NCBI RefSeq assembly: GCF_001314225.1
Contig: NZ_CP012697.1
Location: 744,001-808,000 of the forward strand
DNA length: 64,000 nt
Direction: 5' to 3'
From: Microbacterium sp. No. 7
GTDB taxonomy: Bacteria; Actinomycetota; Actinomycetes; Actinomycetales; Microbacteriaceae
Shown here: piece after piece, positions 28,159-36,273 of the stretch
How the letters are laid out: the number at the start of each line of letters is the position of its first letter
Numbering within the stretch: the stretch's first letter is position 1
The notes under the pieces: model-generated
Database searches by the model: none
Told to the model about the DNA's origin: nothing
What the model saw: the letters and a program-made list of their open reading frames with translations, nothing else
Translations under genes and position numbers: made by a program

Positions 28159-30318
28159 TCAGGGGTGGAGAACGCGGGTGAGGAGCCAGATGCCGAGCTC
28201 GCACTGGTAGCGGGCCTGGGCGTGCCGGTCCTCCACGACGCTGATGGCCTGGACGACGGCATCCGCGTAGATCTCGCCGCCGGCCTCGACCGGGTGCGCC
28301 TCGTCGTCGGCGAGCAGGTCGAGGCGCGGCGCGATGAGCGCGTTCCAGTCGGCGAGCAGCACGCCGGGGTGCTCGGCGGCGAAGCGCACGATCTCGTCGT
28401 TGACCCCCGGGATCCAGTCGCGCGGCGCGGACGCCGTGACGAGCACGAGATGCCGGTCGGACCCCGCGAGGGCGTGCAGCTCGTCGAGCGTCTCGCGCTC
28501 GATCGGCCCGTTCGTGCCGAGGCCGACGACGACGTAGTCGCGCAGCTCGCCCGCGGCCGCGAGCCCCGAGAGGATGCCGGGCCCGGCATACATCGACCGC
28601 GACACCGCCGCATCGATCTGGATGCCGGGAAAGCGTGCCAGCAGCGCCGGTGCCGACGCGAGCATGACCGAGTCGCCCACGGCGCTCACGCGTGCTCCGT
28701 CGATCGCGACCTCGGTCGGCGGGACGGGGCGGCCGTCGCCGCCCGGAGTCGGTGCCCGCGGCCCGGGCGACGGGCTCGGGGAGAACACGGCGCTGCCGGC
28801 GGAGATCCGCGGCGTCGGGAGCGCGCGGCCGGGCATGGGGGAGAGGACGGTGCGGTTCACCGAGGAGACGGGCCGGCTCACTCCGCGCGGCTCGCCGTCC
28901 GCGTGCGACTGCGCGCCCTCGGCATCCCTCTCCGCATCGTGCGCCTCCGCGCGATCCTCCCCGCCGGTGGCGTCGTCGCTCCCGCCCGCGACGTCCTCGA
29001 TCCCGTCGGCGGAGCCCTCGGGTGAACCCCCGCCCGCCCCGATGCCTCCGGCACTGCCCCCGTTCCCGGCCGACACCGGCTGCCCCGCCATCGCGGCATC
29101 CAGCGCCGCCTGCCCCGCCTCGACGGCGGTCTGTGCCGACGAGACGCGCGGACCGGTCGTCACGGCCGCCGCGGTGCCGCCGACGAGCACGATCGCGAGG
29201 GCGAAGGCGGCCAGCGACGCGAAGCGCTGGGCGGGAGTACGGCGCAGTCCGGTCGCGAGGGTCGCCACCGACGCGCGCAGGCCGTGACGTCGCAGCGGCT
29301 GTTCGACGAACCGGAACGACAGTGCCGCGAGCACGAGCGTGAGCGCCAGCACACCCATGCCGCCCGCCACCGACGCGGCCGCGCCGGGCAGCAGCACGAG
29401 CAGCGGCCAGTGCCACAGGTAGATGCCGTAGGAGCGCTCGCCGATCCACCGCAGCGGCGCGGCGTCGATCGCGGCGCCGAACCGCGAGCCCGGCCACGCG
29501 CCCGCCGCGATCGCGACCGTCGCGCACAGCGAGGCCGCGACGAGGATGCCGGGGAACGTCGCCGCGTCGTCCGTGGGCGCGAGCGTCGCCAGCGCGACGA
29601 GTCCCGCGAGTGCGGCCGCGCCGATCACCGTGACCGCGCGTCCCGCGGGCCGCGCGCGGTGCAGCCCCGCGAAGGCGAGTGCGACGCCCAGCAGCAGCCC
29701 GAACGCGTGCGTGTCGGTGCCGAAGTACACACGCGTGGGCGAGGCGCCTGCGCCGATGAGAGTGACCGCCCACACCGCGGATCCGCCCGCGAGGCCGAGT
29801 GCCAGCGCGGCCCGCAGCGTGCGCCCGCGCAGCAGCAGGAGCGCGGAGAAGAGCAGCGGCCAGAGCAGGTAGAACTGCTCCTCGACCGCGAGCGACCAGA
29901 GGTTGCGCAGCAGCTCGGGCTGGTGCGTGCTGAAGTACGACGCGCTGTCGGTGAGCGCGAGCCAGTTGTACGAGAACGTCAGGGCGCCGAGCACCTGCCG
30001 GCCGAGCCCGACGAGCAGATCACCGCCCGCGAGCCATGCCCACGTGGCCGTCACCGTCACGACGAGCAGCAGCGCGGGCAGCAGGCGCCGTGCGCGGCGC
30101 CGCCAGAACGCGCCGAGGGCGACGCGGCCGGTGTCGGCGTGCTCGCGCAGCAGGAGGGTCGTGATGAGGAAGCCCGAGATCACGAAGAAGGCGTCGACGC
30201 CGATGAATCCGCCGCGCAGCACCCAACCGGGGAACACGTGGTACACGACCACGAGCAGCACGGCGATCGCCCGAAGCCCATCCAGCCCCGACAGGCGGGC
30301 AGCAAAAGACGACGACAT
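28159..30318 (-). CDS. OafA-type acyltransferase with C-terminal SGNH domain
   Basis: A 719-residue membrane O-acyltransferase likely acetylating a wall or surface glycan. Residues 1-350 are the acyltransferase-3 domain, with about ten hydrophobic helices. It opens LDGLRAIAVLLVVVYH, whose DGLRA and the His in VVYHVF are family hallmarks, and continues with FIGVDAFFVISGFLI. A Gly/Ser/Ala linker follows, then an extracytoplasmic SGNH hydrolase-like domain from about residue 540 with the GDSVML Ser motif and DEAHP as the C-terminal Asp/His. The ATG at 30318 lies 95 nt from the divergent truA gene. Its substrate is unknown. Confidence 0.93.
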   Translation of the reverse strand: MSSSFAARLSGLDGLRAIAVLLVVVYHVFPGWVLRGGFIGVDAFFVISGFLITTLLLREHADTGRVALGAFWRRRARRLLPALLLVVTVTATWAWLAGGDLLVGLGRQVLGALTFSYNWLALTDSASYFSTHQPELLRNLWSLAVEEQFYLLWPLLFSALLLLRGRTLRAALALGLAGGSAVWAVTLIGAGASPTRVYFGTDTHAFGLLLGVALAFAGLHRARPAGRAVTVIGAAALAGLVALATLAPTDDAATFPGILVAASLCATVAIAAGAWPGSRFGAAIDAAPLRWIGERSYGIYLWHWPLLVLLPGAAASVAGGMGVLALTLVLAALSFRFVEQPLRRHGLRASVATLATGLRRTPAQRFASLAAFALAIVLVGGTAAAVTTGPRVSSAQTAVEAGQAALDAAMAGQPVSAGNGGSAGGIGAGGGSPEGSADGIEDVAGGSDDATGGEDRAEAHDAERDAEGAQSHADGEPRGVSRPVSSVNRTVLSPMPGRALPTPRISAGSAVFSPSPSPGPRAPTPGGDGRPVPPTEVAIDGARVSAVGDSVMLASAPALLARFPGIQIDAAVSRSMYAGPGILSGLAAAGELRDYVVVGLGTNGPIERETLDELHALAGSDRHLVLVTASAPRDWIPGVNDEIVRFAAEHPGVLLADWNALIAPRLDLLADDEAHPVEAGGEIYADAVVQAISVVEDRHAQARYQCELGIWLLTRVLHP

Positions 30319-30401
30319 GAGTGAGGGATCCGGGTGGGTGCGCAGAGGTCCAGTCAGACAGTCTACGTCGGCGGATGCCGGGGCCCCGGCCGACGTCGCC
30401 G

Positions 30402-30407
30402 TAGGCT
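30402..30407 (+). promoter_or_regulatory. -10 box of truA (leaderless)
   Basis: TAGGCT followed by 6 nt and then the GTG start at 30414, the spacing expected when transcription starts at the start codon. Confidence 0.5.
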
Positions 30408-30413
30408 GACAGG

Positions 30414-31247
30414 GTGCGCATCCGGTTCGATCTCGCCTACGACGGCACCGACTTCAAGGGCTGGGCGCGTCAGCCCGGGCTGCGCACGGTGCAGGGCACG
30501 CTGGAGGCCGCGCTCGCGCGGATCCTGGGAGGCGACCCCCGGCTCGTGGTCGCCGGGCGGACGGATGCCGGGGTGCACGCCACCGGCCAGGTCGCGCACC
30601 TCGATCTCGACGAGACGCAGCGGCAGCGGCTGGAGCGTGGCCGAGATCCGCGGCCCGAGGCCCTGGCGGCGCGCGTCAACGGCATCCTCGGTGCGTATTC
30701 CGATGTGTGCATACGGCGAGCCGTCGTCGCGCCCGAGGGGTTCGATGCGCGGTTCTCGCCCGTGTGGCGGCGCTACTCCTACCGCATCGCCGATCGGGCT
30801 GCCGGCTATGACCCGTTGCAGCGCCGGCACACCACGAGCGTCAACGCCCACCTCGACGCCGAGCGGATGGATGCCGCGGCGCGCTCCCTCGTCGGCCTGC
30901 ACGACTTCGCGGCGTACTGCAAGCCGCGCGAGGAGGCGACGACGATCCGCACGCTGCTGGAGTTCGACTGGCGGCGCGACGACACCGGCATCCTGATCGC
31001 GAACGTCAAGGCCGACGCCTTCTGCCACAGCATGGTGCGCGCGCTCGTGGGCGCGTGCGTCGCGGTCGGGGAGGGCCGGCTCGAGGTCGAGGATGCCGCG
31101 GTGCTGCGCGACGCGCGCGAGCGCACGAGCGCGTTCAAGGTGCTCGCCGCCCGCGGTCTCACCCTGGTCGAGGTCGGCTATCCCGCCGACGACCTGCTCG
31201 CCGCGCGCGCCGACCAGACCCGCGCCCGCCGCGAGCCCCCCGCATAG
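30414..31247 (+). CDS. truA: tRNA pseudouridine synthase A
   Basis: Converts U38-U40 of the anticodon stem of tRNAs to pseudouridine. The catalytic Asp51 sits in AGRTDAGVHATGQV; RVNGILGAYSDVCIRRAVVA and FCHSMVRALVGACVAVGEG (the latter a conserved TruA C-terminal signature) are present. 277 residues, normal. GTG start. truA commonly follows rplQ in actinobacteria; here the acyltransferase gene and a repeat array have come between them. Its 3' end runs directly into a family-3 repeat array. Confidence 0.96.
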   Translation: MRIRFDLAYDGTDFKGWARQPGLRTVQGTLEAALARILGGDPRLVVAGRTDAGVHATGQVAHLDLDETQRQRLERGRDPRPEALAARVNGILGAYSDVCIRRAVVAPEGFDARFSPVWRRYSYRIADRAAGYDPLQRRHTTSVNAHLDAERMDAAARSLVGLHDFAAYCKPREEATTIRTLLEFDWRRDDTGILIANVKADAFCHSMVRALVGACVAVGEGRLEVEDAAVLRDARERTSAFKVLAARGLTLVEVGYPADDLLAARADQTRARREPPA

Positions 31248-31248
31248 C

Positions 31249-31562
31249 GCCCGAGGGTGCCCTTCGCAATCGCGAGGGTGCCACTTGTTCTCGCGAGGGT
31301 GCCACCTCTCCTCGCGAGGGTGCTGGTTATCCTCGCGAGGGTGCTGGTTATCCTCGCGAGGGTGCTGGGTATCCCCACGAGGGTGCCAGTTGTCCAGGTG
31401 TTTGTCCGCACGAGGAGAGCAAATGACACCTCCACGAGAACAAGCGGCACCCTCGTGCAAACAACCAGCACCCTCGGGAGAACAACCAGCACCCTCGCGC
31501 AAACAAGCGGCACCCTCGCGCAGACAACCAGCACCCTCGCGAGGACAACTGGCACCCTCGCG
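31249..31562. repeat. Family-3 repeat array, 7 direct + 7 inverted copies
   Basis: About seven 21-bp units (core GCGAGGGTGCTGGTTATCCT) run rightward from just after the truA stop to about 31401. About seven inverted units (core CAGCACCCTCGCG) run to 31562. Units differ in the variable half (CACTTGTTCT, CACCTCTCCT, TGGTTATCCT). The two halves are broadly complementary, giving a roughly 300-nt hairpin between convergent truA and the EEP gene. No spacers are present, so it is not a CRISPR array. Confidence 0.92.
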
Positions 31563-31573
31563 GTGACGGCGCG

Positions 31574-32266
31574 TCAGCCCGCGGCGAGCCGGCGGGCGCC
31601 GAGGGAGGCCTCGACGAGGATGGGGAGGTGGTCGCTCGCGCCCTGCGGGAGCGTCGTGATCGAGGAGATGTCGAAGCCGACCGAGGTCGCGAAGTCGTAG
31701 TGCCCGCGGGAGTACTTGTAGCGCGTGTAGGTACGGCTGTCGCTGAGGGTCAGCACGTAGCCGGCGTCGCGCACGAACTGCGCGAGGCTCTCCTTGTACA
31801 CCGGATAGTTGTAGTCGCCCACCATGAGCGTCGGCAGGTCGGAGCCGAGCGTCGACAGCTCGTCGAGCGCCGCGCGGATCTGCTTGCGGCGCAGCGAGTT
31901 GAGCGCGGTGAGCGGCGCGGCGTGGAAGCTCGCGACGACGAACTCGCGTCCGTGGTCGATGTCGTGCAGGCGTACGCCGAGCATCCGCTCCTCGGCCGGC
32001 TTGAGCACCATGTCGTGCATCGACTTCTTGACCGCGAGGGTGCGCACCTCGAGCGCCGTGAACGTGTTCTCGCGGTAGTAGACGGCGAGGCCGAGCCGGT
32101 TGCGCGTGGTCGCCTCCGCGAGGCGCAGGCCCGCGATGGTCGTGGGCAGGCTCTCGGTGTCGGCCTCCTGCAGGCACAGCAGGTTGGCGCCGTGCTGGTC
32201 GACGAGCTCCTCGAGCTCGTTCGCCGCCCGGTGCTTGTTGAGGTTGTACGAGATGACTCTCATCAC
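31574..32266 (-). CDS. Endonuclease/exonuclease/phosphatase (EEP) family protein
   Basis: A 230-residue metal-dependent phosphodiesterase-fold protein. The family's motifs are in order: MRVISYNLNKH (Asn), CLQEAD with the metal-binding Glu, VASFHAA (His), MVGDYNYP with Asp and Asn, and the C-terminal SDHLPI with the catalytic Asp-His. The substrate could be DNA, a phosphoinositide-like lipid or another phosphoester; the sequence does not say. The start is GTG 32266 or, three bases later, ATG 32263. No signal peptide is seen. It converges with truA across a family-3 array. Confidence 0.9.
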   Translation of the reverse strand: MMRVISYNLNKHRAANELEELVDQHGANLLCLQEADTESLPTTIAGLRLAEATTRNRLGLAVYYRENTFTALEVRTLAVKKSMHDMVLKPAEERMLGVRLHDIDHGREFVVASFHAAPLTALNSLRRKQIRAALDELSTLGSDLPTLMVGDYNYPVYKESLAQFVRDAGYVLTLSDSRTYTRYKYSRGHYDFATSVGFDISSITTLPQGASDHLPILVEASLGARRLAAG

Positions 32267-32402
32267 CCCTCAGCCTAGACCGCCCGGGCCTCCCGACCCG
32301 GGGTGTTCACTCCCGCGACGACCCCGCGTAAGGGCAGGGCTCCGCCACATCCGGCGAGCCGGATATTCGCGGTGCCGTCGGGCCTTTCGGCAGACCGGAC
32401 GA

Positions 32403-33503
32403 CTAGCTGTCGACGGCGAACGTGCGGGCGAGTCGGTCGGCGTCGCGAAGCTTGATCGCCGCCTCGAGGCTGCGGCCCATGTAGAGCGTCTCGGTCTTGC
32501 GCCCGGCGGCCAGATCGGTGAGCAGGAGCTCCACCAGGTCGTCGGCGGAAAGCGGCTCGGTGTCCGTCGCGCGGATGACGGGGAAGCCGCCGTTCGCGAG
32601 GATCAGGGCGGCCATGTGGTCCCAGGCGTAGGCCTCGGGCTGCAGGGCGGCCGGAGCGGACGCGCCGTACATCGCGGCGAGGATCCCCGGGTTGCCCCCG
32701 AGCGGCGAGATGTATTCGATGGAGTCGTCCGATCGCATGATGGCGACGGCCCGCTCCGCGGTCGAGCGCTTCGCCGCCGGGATGACGTAGTGCGCACGGG
32801 AGAGGCCGGAGAGGCTGCGGTCGACGTTGAGGGCGTAGAAGAGCGGCGTGCGATCAGGATGCGACGACTCGCTCATCCAGACCTGGTCGTCGTGGGCGAC
32901 GAAGCCGCGTCCGTCGCCGAGCAGCACGGCGACCGCGAGCTGGGGGCTGCCCGGGTACTTGACCATCGCGCAGGAGGCCCATCCCGAACGCTGGCCCATG
33001 CCGGCGGCCTGGTTGGATCCGTCGAGCGGATCGACGATCGCGAACGGGAGATCGTTGCCGATCAGGTACTTCAGCCGCTGGCCGCGCGAGATCGCACCGC
33101 CGCCCGGTTCGCCGCGGTGCTCGTCCTCCTCGCCGAGGGCGACCACGCCCGCCTCGTTGGCGGCGACCTGGGCCGCATCCCACGCGGCCTTGTCGAACCC
33201 GATCTGCTGCTCGCCCTGGGAATCCGGCGCCGCGGACACCTCGAGCCCCGCGTTCGCGGGGCTGTAGAGCCCCTCGCGCGTGGCCTTGCGGCGCTTGAGA
33301 TAGGCGAGAGCATCGTCGATCTCGGGAGGATCCTGGGCGAACACGGCGTGCTTCGCCTGCGCGCTCGCCTCGTCGATGTTGATGCCGAAGGTGTTCTGGC
33401 TCTCCAGCCCTCGCACCGCGGAACGCGCGCCATGCGCGATCTCGTACGCGACGCGCTCGGCCTCGCTCGCGTCGAACATGTGACGGTTGATGGGGTAGGC
33501 CAT
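32403..33503 (-). CDS. Inositol monophosphatase / FBPase superfamily protein
   Basis: A 366-residue protein carrying the Mg-dependent, Li-sensitive phosphatase motifs: EE within VVALGEEDE, the central VDPLDGSNQ (DPLDG plus Ser), and AYAWDHMAALILANGG near the C terminus (the WDxAA motif). It is longer than ordinary inositol monophosphatase (about 270) because of an N-terminal helical part and an insertion. Sugar, inositol or PAP substrates are all possible. The 136-nt gap to the next gene downstream (32267-32402) shows only a weak hairpin (TGCCG...CGGCA, 32371-32390). Confidence 0.85.
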   Translation of the reverse strand: MAYPINRHMFDASEAERVAYEIAHGARSAVRGLESQNTFGINIDEASAQAKHAVFAQDPPEIDDALAYLKRRKATREGLYSPANAGLEVSAAPDSQGEQQIGFDKAAWDAAQVAANEAGVVALGEEDEHRGEPGGGAISRGQRLKYLIGNDLPFAIVDPLDGSNQAAGMGQRSGWASCAMVKYPGSPQLAVAVLLGDGRGFVAHDDQVWMSESSHPDRTPLFYALNVDRSLSGLSRAHYVIPAAKRSTAERAVAIMRSDDSIEYISPLGGNPGILAAMYGASAPAALQPEAYAWDHMAALILANGGFPVIRATDTEPLSADDLVELLLTDLAAGRKTETLYMGRSLEAAIKLRDADRLARTFAVDS

Positions 33504-33539
33504 GCTGTCCTCCGGCGTCGGTCGAAGTGTCTGATCACG

Positions 33540-33600
33540 AGACTAAGTCATGTAGCACCTGACTACAAGACTTCTTCTCATACGTAGTGCGTGTTACAGT
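33540..33600 (+). promoter_or_regulatory. Dyad and promoter-like elements before the RHH gene
   Basis: AAGTC-AT-GTAG, a 7-nt spacer, then CTAC-AA-GACTT (about 33546-33572) form an inverted repeat. TTCTTC (33572-33577) and TACAGT (33595-33600) are spaced 17 nt. The dyad overlaps the -35 side, as expected of an operator, and lies between the divergent phosphatase-like and RHH genes. Confidence 0.4.
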
Positions 33601-33730
33601 CGGCCATGGTAGTTGCACCCTCGGACCTCGCCCCCGAGTCGGATGTCCTCGTCCCGGCCGGGGGCTTCAGCGAGGCCGGCGGCGATGGAGAGTCGGGGAA
33701 AGGCCCGAACCTAGGAGGAGAGTTGATCTC

Positions 33731-33961
33731 ATGACCACGCGTGTTCTGTCAGTCAGATTCACCGACGAGGAGTACAAGCTCCTTCAAAGCATGAGCCTGA
33801 TCACGGGCAAGCCCGTGAACGCCATCGTGCGAGACGCGGTGACCGAGAAGGCCGATCGAGCGGTCGACGACCCCGAGTTCCTCCAGATGGCGGAGGAGAC
33901 CAAGCGCCGGGTCGCGGAGGCCGATGCGGCTCTGCGCCAGCGGGTGGCCTCGTCGGTCTGA
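33731..33961 (+). CDS. Ribbon-helix-helix type small protein
   Basis: A 76-residue protein. The start TTRVLSVRFTDEEYKLLQSM (beta strand then helix) followed by ITGKPVNAIVRDAVTEKADR matches the ribbon-helix-helix DNA-binding fold of Arc/CopG-type repressors. A charged helical C terminus follows. The ATG at 33731 has AGGAGG about 12 nt upstream. No toxin partner follows: the next gene is a universal stress protein 111 nt on. It may autoregulate through the dyad at 33546-33572. The 33962-34072 gap contains a possible -10, TAGCCT at 34021. Confidence 0.8.
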   Translation: MTTRVLSVRFTDEEYKLLQSMSLITGKPVNAIVRDAVTEKADRAVDDPEFLQMAEETKRRVAEADAALRQRVASSV

Positions 33962-34072
33962 TCGTCTCGGCTCGCTCCCCGGCCCCGTAATTCACGGTCC
34001 GGCCCACGCGGCATCCCCGATAGCCTGGAAGGGCAGATCGCGCGACGCGGCTGCCGAGGCGAAGGAGCGACC

Positions 34073-34912
34073 ATGTCTGATGTGATTCTCGTCGGTGTCA
34101 GCGGGGCCCCGGTCTCGCGGCGGGCGGTCGACTGGGCCGTCGCGCGGGCGGCCGAGCGTCACCAGCGGGTCGAGCTGATCGCGGTCGTCGGCGGCGCCCT
34201 CGGCACGGTCGGCGAAGAGAGCGTCGTGCGCGACGCGCTCGCCGCGACGCAGGAGATGCTCGACGAGCACGTCGCGCGTGTGGCCGATCGCGGTGTCGCC
34301 GTGACGACCCGGGTCGAGCGCGGCAACCCCGTGTCGGTGCTCGCGGATGCCTCGGCTCACGCCGCCCTGCTCGTGCTCGGCAGCGACTACCGCGGCGAGG
34401 GCGGTCCGGCCCGCGGCCCGCACGGCGTGCGGACCGCCGCCGCGGCCAAGTGTCCCGTCGTGGTCGTTCCCGACATCGATCTGGGGGAGCGCTCGGGCGT
34501 CGTCGTCGGCATCGACGGGTCGGAGGTGTCGGAGCACGCGATCCGGTTCGCGGCGGCCGAGGCCGACCGTCTGGGCGAGCCGCTCATCGCCGTGGCGGTG
34601 TGGACGCCGCTGCACGCGCCGCGCAACAGCAGCGCTGTCTACCCCGAGCTGTACCTGGCGAACATGCAGGCGGCGACCGAGGAGGTGCTCGCGCTGTCGC
34701 TCGCGGGCCTGCGCGAGGACTATCCCGACCTCGAGGTCGTGCGTCACGTCGTGCAGGGCTACCCGGCGTTCGTGCTCAACGAGATGGCGCACACCGCGCG
34801 GCTCGCCGTCGTCGGCACGCACGGCCGTGGTGCGATCGCCCGGTTCCTGCTCGGCTCGATCAGCCAGGAGGTGCTCGCGCGCCTTGCGACGGTGACGGCC
34901 GTCGTCCGGTAG
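34073..34912 (+). CDS. Universal stress protein with two UspA domains
   Basis: A 279-residue cytoplasmic protein with two tandem UspA domains, of which the second starts near residue 143 (VVVGIDGSEVSEHAIRFAAA). The C-terminal domain has the ATP-binding pattern GTHGRG-(9)-GS in VVGTHGRGAIARFLLGSIS; in the first domain this pattern is degenerate (LGSDYRGEG). Family members respond to starvation, hypoxia or other stress. GAAGGAG precedes the ATG. Confidence 0.92.
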   Translation: MSDVILVGVSGAPVSRRAVDWAVARAAERHQRVELIAVVGGALGTVGEESVVRDALAATQEMLDEHVARVADRGVAVTTRVERGNPVSVLADASAHAALLVLGSDYRGEGGPARGPHGVRTAAAAKCPVVVVPDIDLGERSGVVVGIDGSEVSEHAIRFAAAEADRLGEPLIAVAVWTPLHAPRNSSAVYPELYLANMQAATEEVLALSLAGLREDYPDLEVVRHVVQGYPAFVLNEMAHTARLAVVGTHGRGAIARFLLGSISQEVLARLATVTAVVR

Positions 34913-34996
34913 TCCGCCGCACCCTCGCTACGATGGGTGATTGTCCCGGGCGGAGCGCCGTCTCGCGCGCGGCCCGGGCAGGGGGAGTGGGTACGT

Positions 34997-35692
34997 ATGT
35001 TCTTCGGGCTCGACGCCGAGAAGATTCTGCTGATCGGCGTGATCGCCGCGATCATCATCGGGCCTGAGCGCCTGCCGCAGGCGGCCGCGTGGCTGTCGCG
35101 CGCGGTCAAGCAGCTGAAGCAGTGGGCCACGGGCGCCAAGAGCCGGCTCAAGGAGGAGATGGGCGACGACTTCGACGACGTCGAGTGGCGCAAGCTCGAT
35201 CCTCGTCAGTACGACCCACGTCGCATCATCCGCAACGCCCTGCTCGAGGAGCCCGAACCGCGTGTGCAGGCCCCGCCGGTCGCCCCGATCGCGCCGCATG
35301 TGCCGACGGATGCCGTGGGCGCCGCGCCGCGCGTCGCGAGCGATCCGATCGGCTCCGGGAGCGTGCGGCCCTCGATCGGCGCGCCGCGGCCGCTTCCGCT
35401 CGACGAGGCCGACGCTCTCGACGACGCCGGCTTCCCGCCGCTGCCGGATGCCGGGACCCAGGCCACCCCGCCGGTCGCGCTGCGTCCGGTCGCGCCGTCC
35501 CCTGCCGCGCCGCTGTCGCCTGTCGCGCTGTCGCCCGTCGAACCGTCCCCTGCCGCGCTGTTGTCGCCCGTCGAACCGTCGCCGGTCACACCGCCGGCGG
35601 TTCTGTCGCCCGCGCCGTCCCCGGCCGTCTCCTCGTCGAACGGTGCCTCGGCGCCGGCATCCGTGCCCGAGCAGATCGCCGACTCCGCCTGA
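34997..35692 (+). CDS. tatB: Sec-independent protein translocase subunit TatB
   Basis: A 231-residue TatA/B family protein that forms the receptor part of the twin-arginine translocase. One N-terminal membrane helix (residues about 9-21) is followed by GPERLP at 22-27 and an amphipathic helix (AVKQLKQWATGAKSRLKEEM). The Gly-Pro-Glu-Arg motif is TatB-like rather than TatA-like. A long Pro/Ala/Ser-rich C terminus with VALSPVEPSPAA-type repeats follows. tatA and tatC are not in the window. It is relevant because several Tat-signal proteins are encoded in the following 15 kb. The start of the next gene overlaps its stop by one base. Confidence 0.9.
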   Translation: MFFGLDAEKILLIGVIAAIIIGPERLPQAAAWLSRAVKQLKQWATGAKSRLKEEMGDDFDDVEWRKLDPRQYDPRRIIRNALLEEPEPRVQAPPVAPIAPHVPTDAVGAAPRVASDPIGSGSVRPSIGAPRPLPLDEADALDDAGFPPLPDAGTQATPPVALRPVAPSPAAPLSPVALSPVEPSPAALLSPVEPSPVTPPAVLSPAPSPAVSSSNGASAPASVPEQIADSA

Positions 35693-35871
35693 TGCGCTCG
35701 AGTCTCCTGTTCTTCGCCGCGCTCGCGATGATCGTCGTCGCGAGCTGGCTGCTGCGCCGCGCGAAGCGCAAGAAGCGGCCGGCCGGCATCGCGCCGGTGC
35801 TGCTGATCATCGCCGGCGGTGCCATCCTGCTGTTCGTGACGGTCGAGTCCTTCGCCTCGATCCTGTCGTAG
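35692..35871 (+). CDS. Small membrane protein with two hydrophobic helices
   Basis: A 59-residue protein coupled to tatB by a one-base overlap. It has a hydrophobic segment (about residues 4-20), a short basic loop (RRAKRKKRP) and a second hydrophobic segment (about 33-50), so both ends probably lie outside with the loop inside. No recognised family. Translation coupling suggests a role at the membrane alongside TatB, but this is inference. Confidence 0.7.
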   Translation: MRSSLLFFAALAMIVVASWLLRRAKRKKRPAGIAPVLLIIAGGAILLFVTVESFASILS

Positions 35872-35892
35872 CGCCCTCGCCGAGGCGCCCGC

Positions 35893-36213
35893 CCTTCTCG
35901 CGAGGGTGCTACTTGTCTTCGCGAGGGTGCCCCTTGTCTTCGCGAGGGTGCTCTCGCCCGCGGGCAGGGAGCACCCTCGCGGGGATAGCAAGCACCCTCG
36001 CGCGGAGAACTGGCACCCTCGCGGGGAGAGCTGGCACCTTCGCGGGGAGAGCTGGCACCTTCGCGGGGAGAGCTGGCACCCTCGCGCGGAGAACTGGCAC
36101 CCTCGCGCGGAGAACTGGCACCCTCGCGGGGAGAGCTGGCACCCTCGCGCGGAGAACTGGCACCTTCGCGGGGATAGTAAGCACCCTCGCGGGGAGAACT
36201 GACACCCTCGCGG
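35893..36213. repeat. Family-3 repeat array, 3 direct + 12 inverted copies
   Basis: Three direct units (CGCGAGGGTGCTACTTGTCTT type) from about 35898 to 35950 are followed after a CG-rich centre by about twelve 21-bp inverted units (GCACCCTCGCGGGGAGAGCTG and close variants). Several adjacent units are identical, indicating recent tandem expansion. It lies between the convergent tatB unit and lepB. Confidence 0.92.
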
Positions 36214-36273
36214 GAGGGAGGGCGTACGACCCCGGGCACGCGCCCGGGCATGTGAGGGCGCACCCCGCCGGGG

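Noticed and set aside
27272-29773. 833-codon open frame on the - strand
   Set aside because: Runs through rplQ in antisense, the family-1 array and the acyltransferase gene in another frame; Arg-rich and without motifs.
31249-31562. CRISPR array
   Set aside because: The units are contiguous without spacers, invert halfway, and no cas genes are present.
35586-36263. Repeat-protein frames such as (PREGASS)n across the family-3 arrays
   Set aside because: The 21-bp period is a multiple of three, so any frame stays open through the array; no start site or conserved product. They are intergenic repeats.
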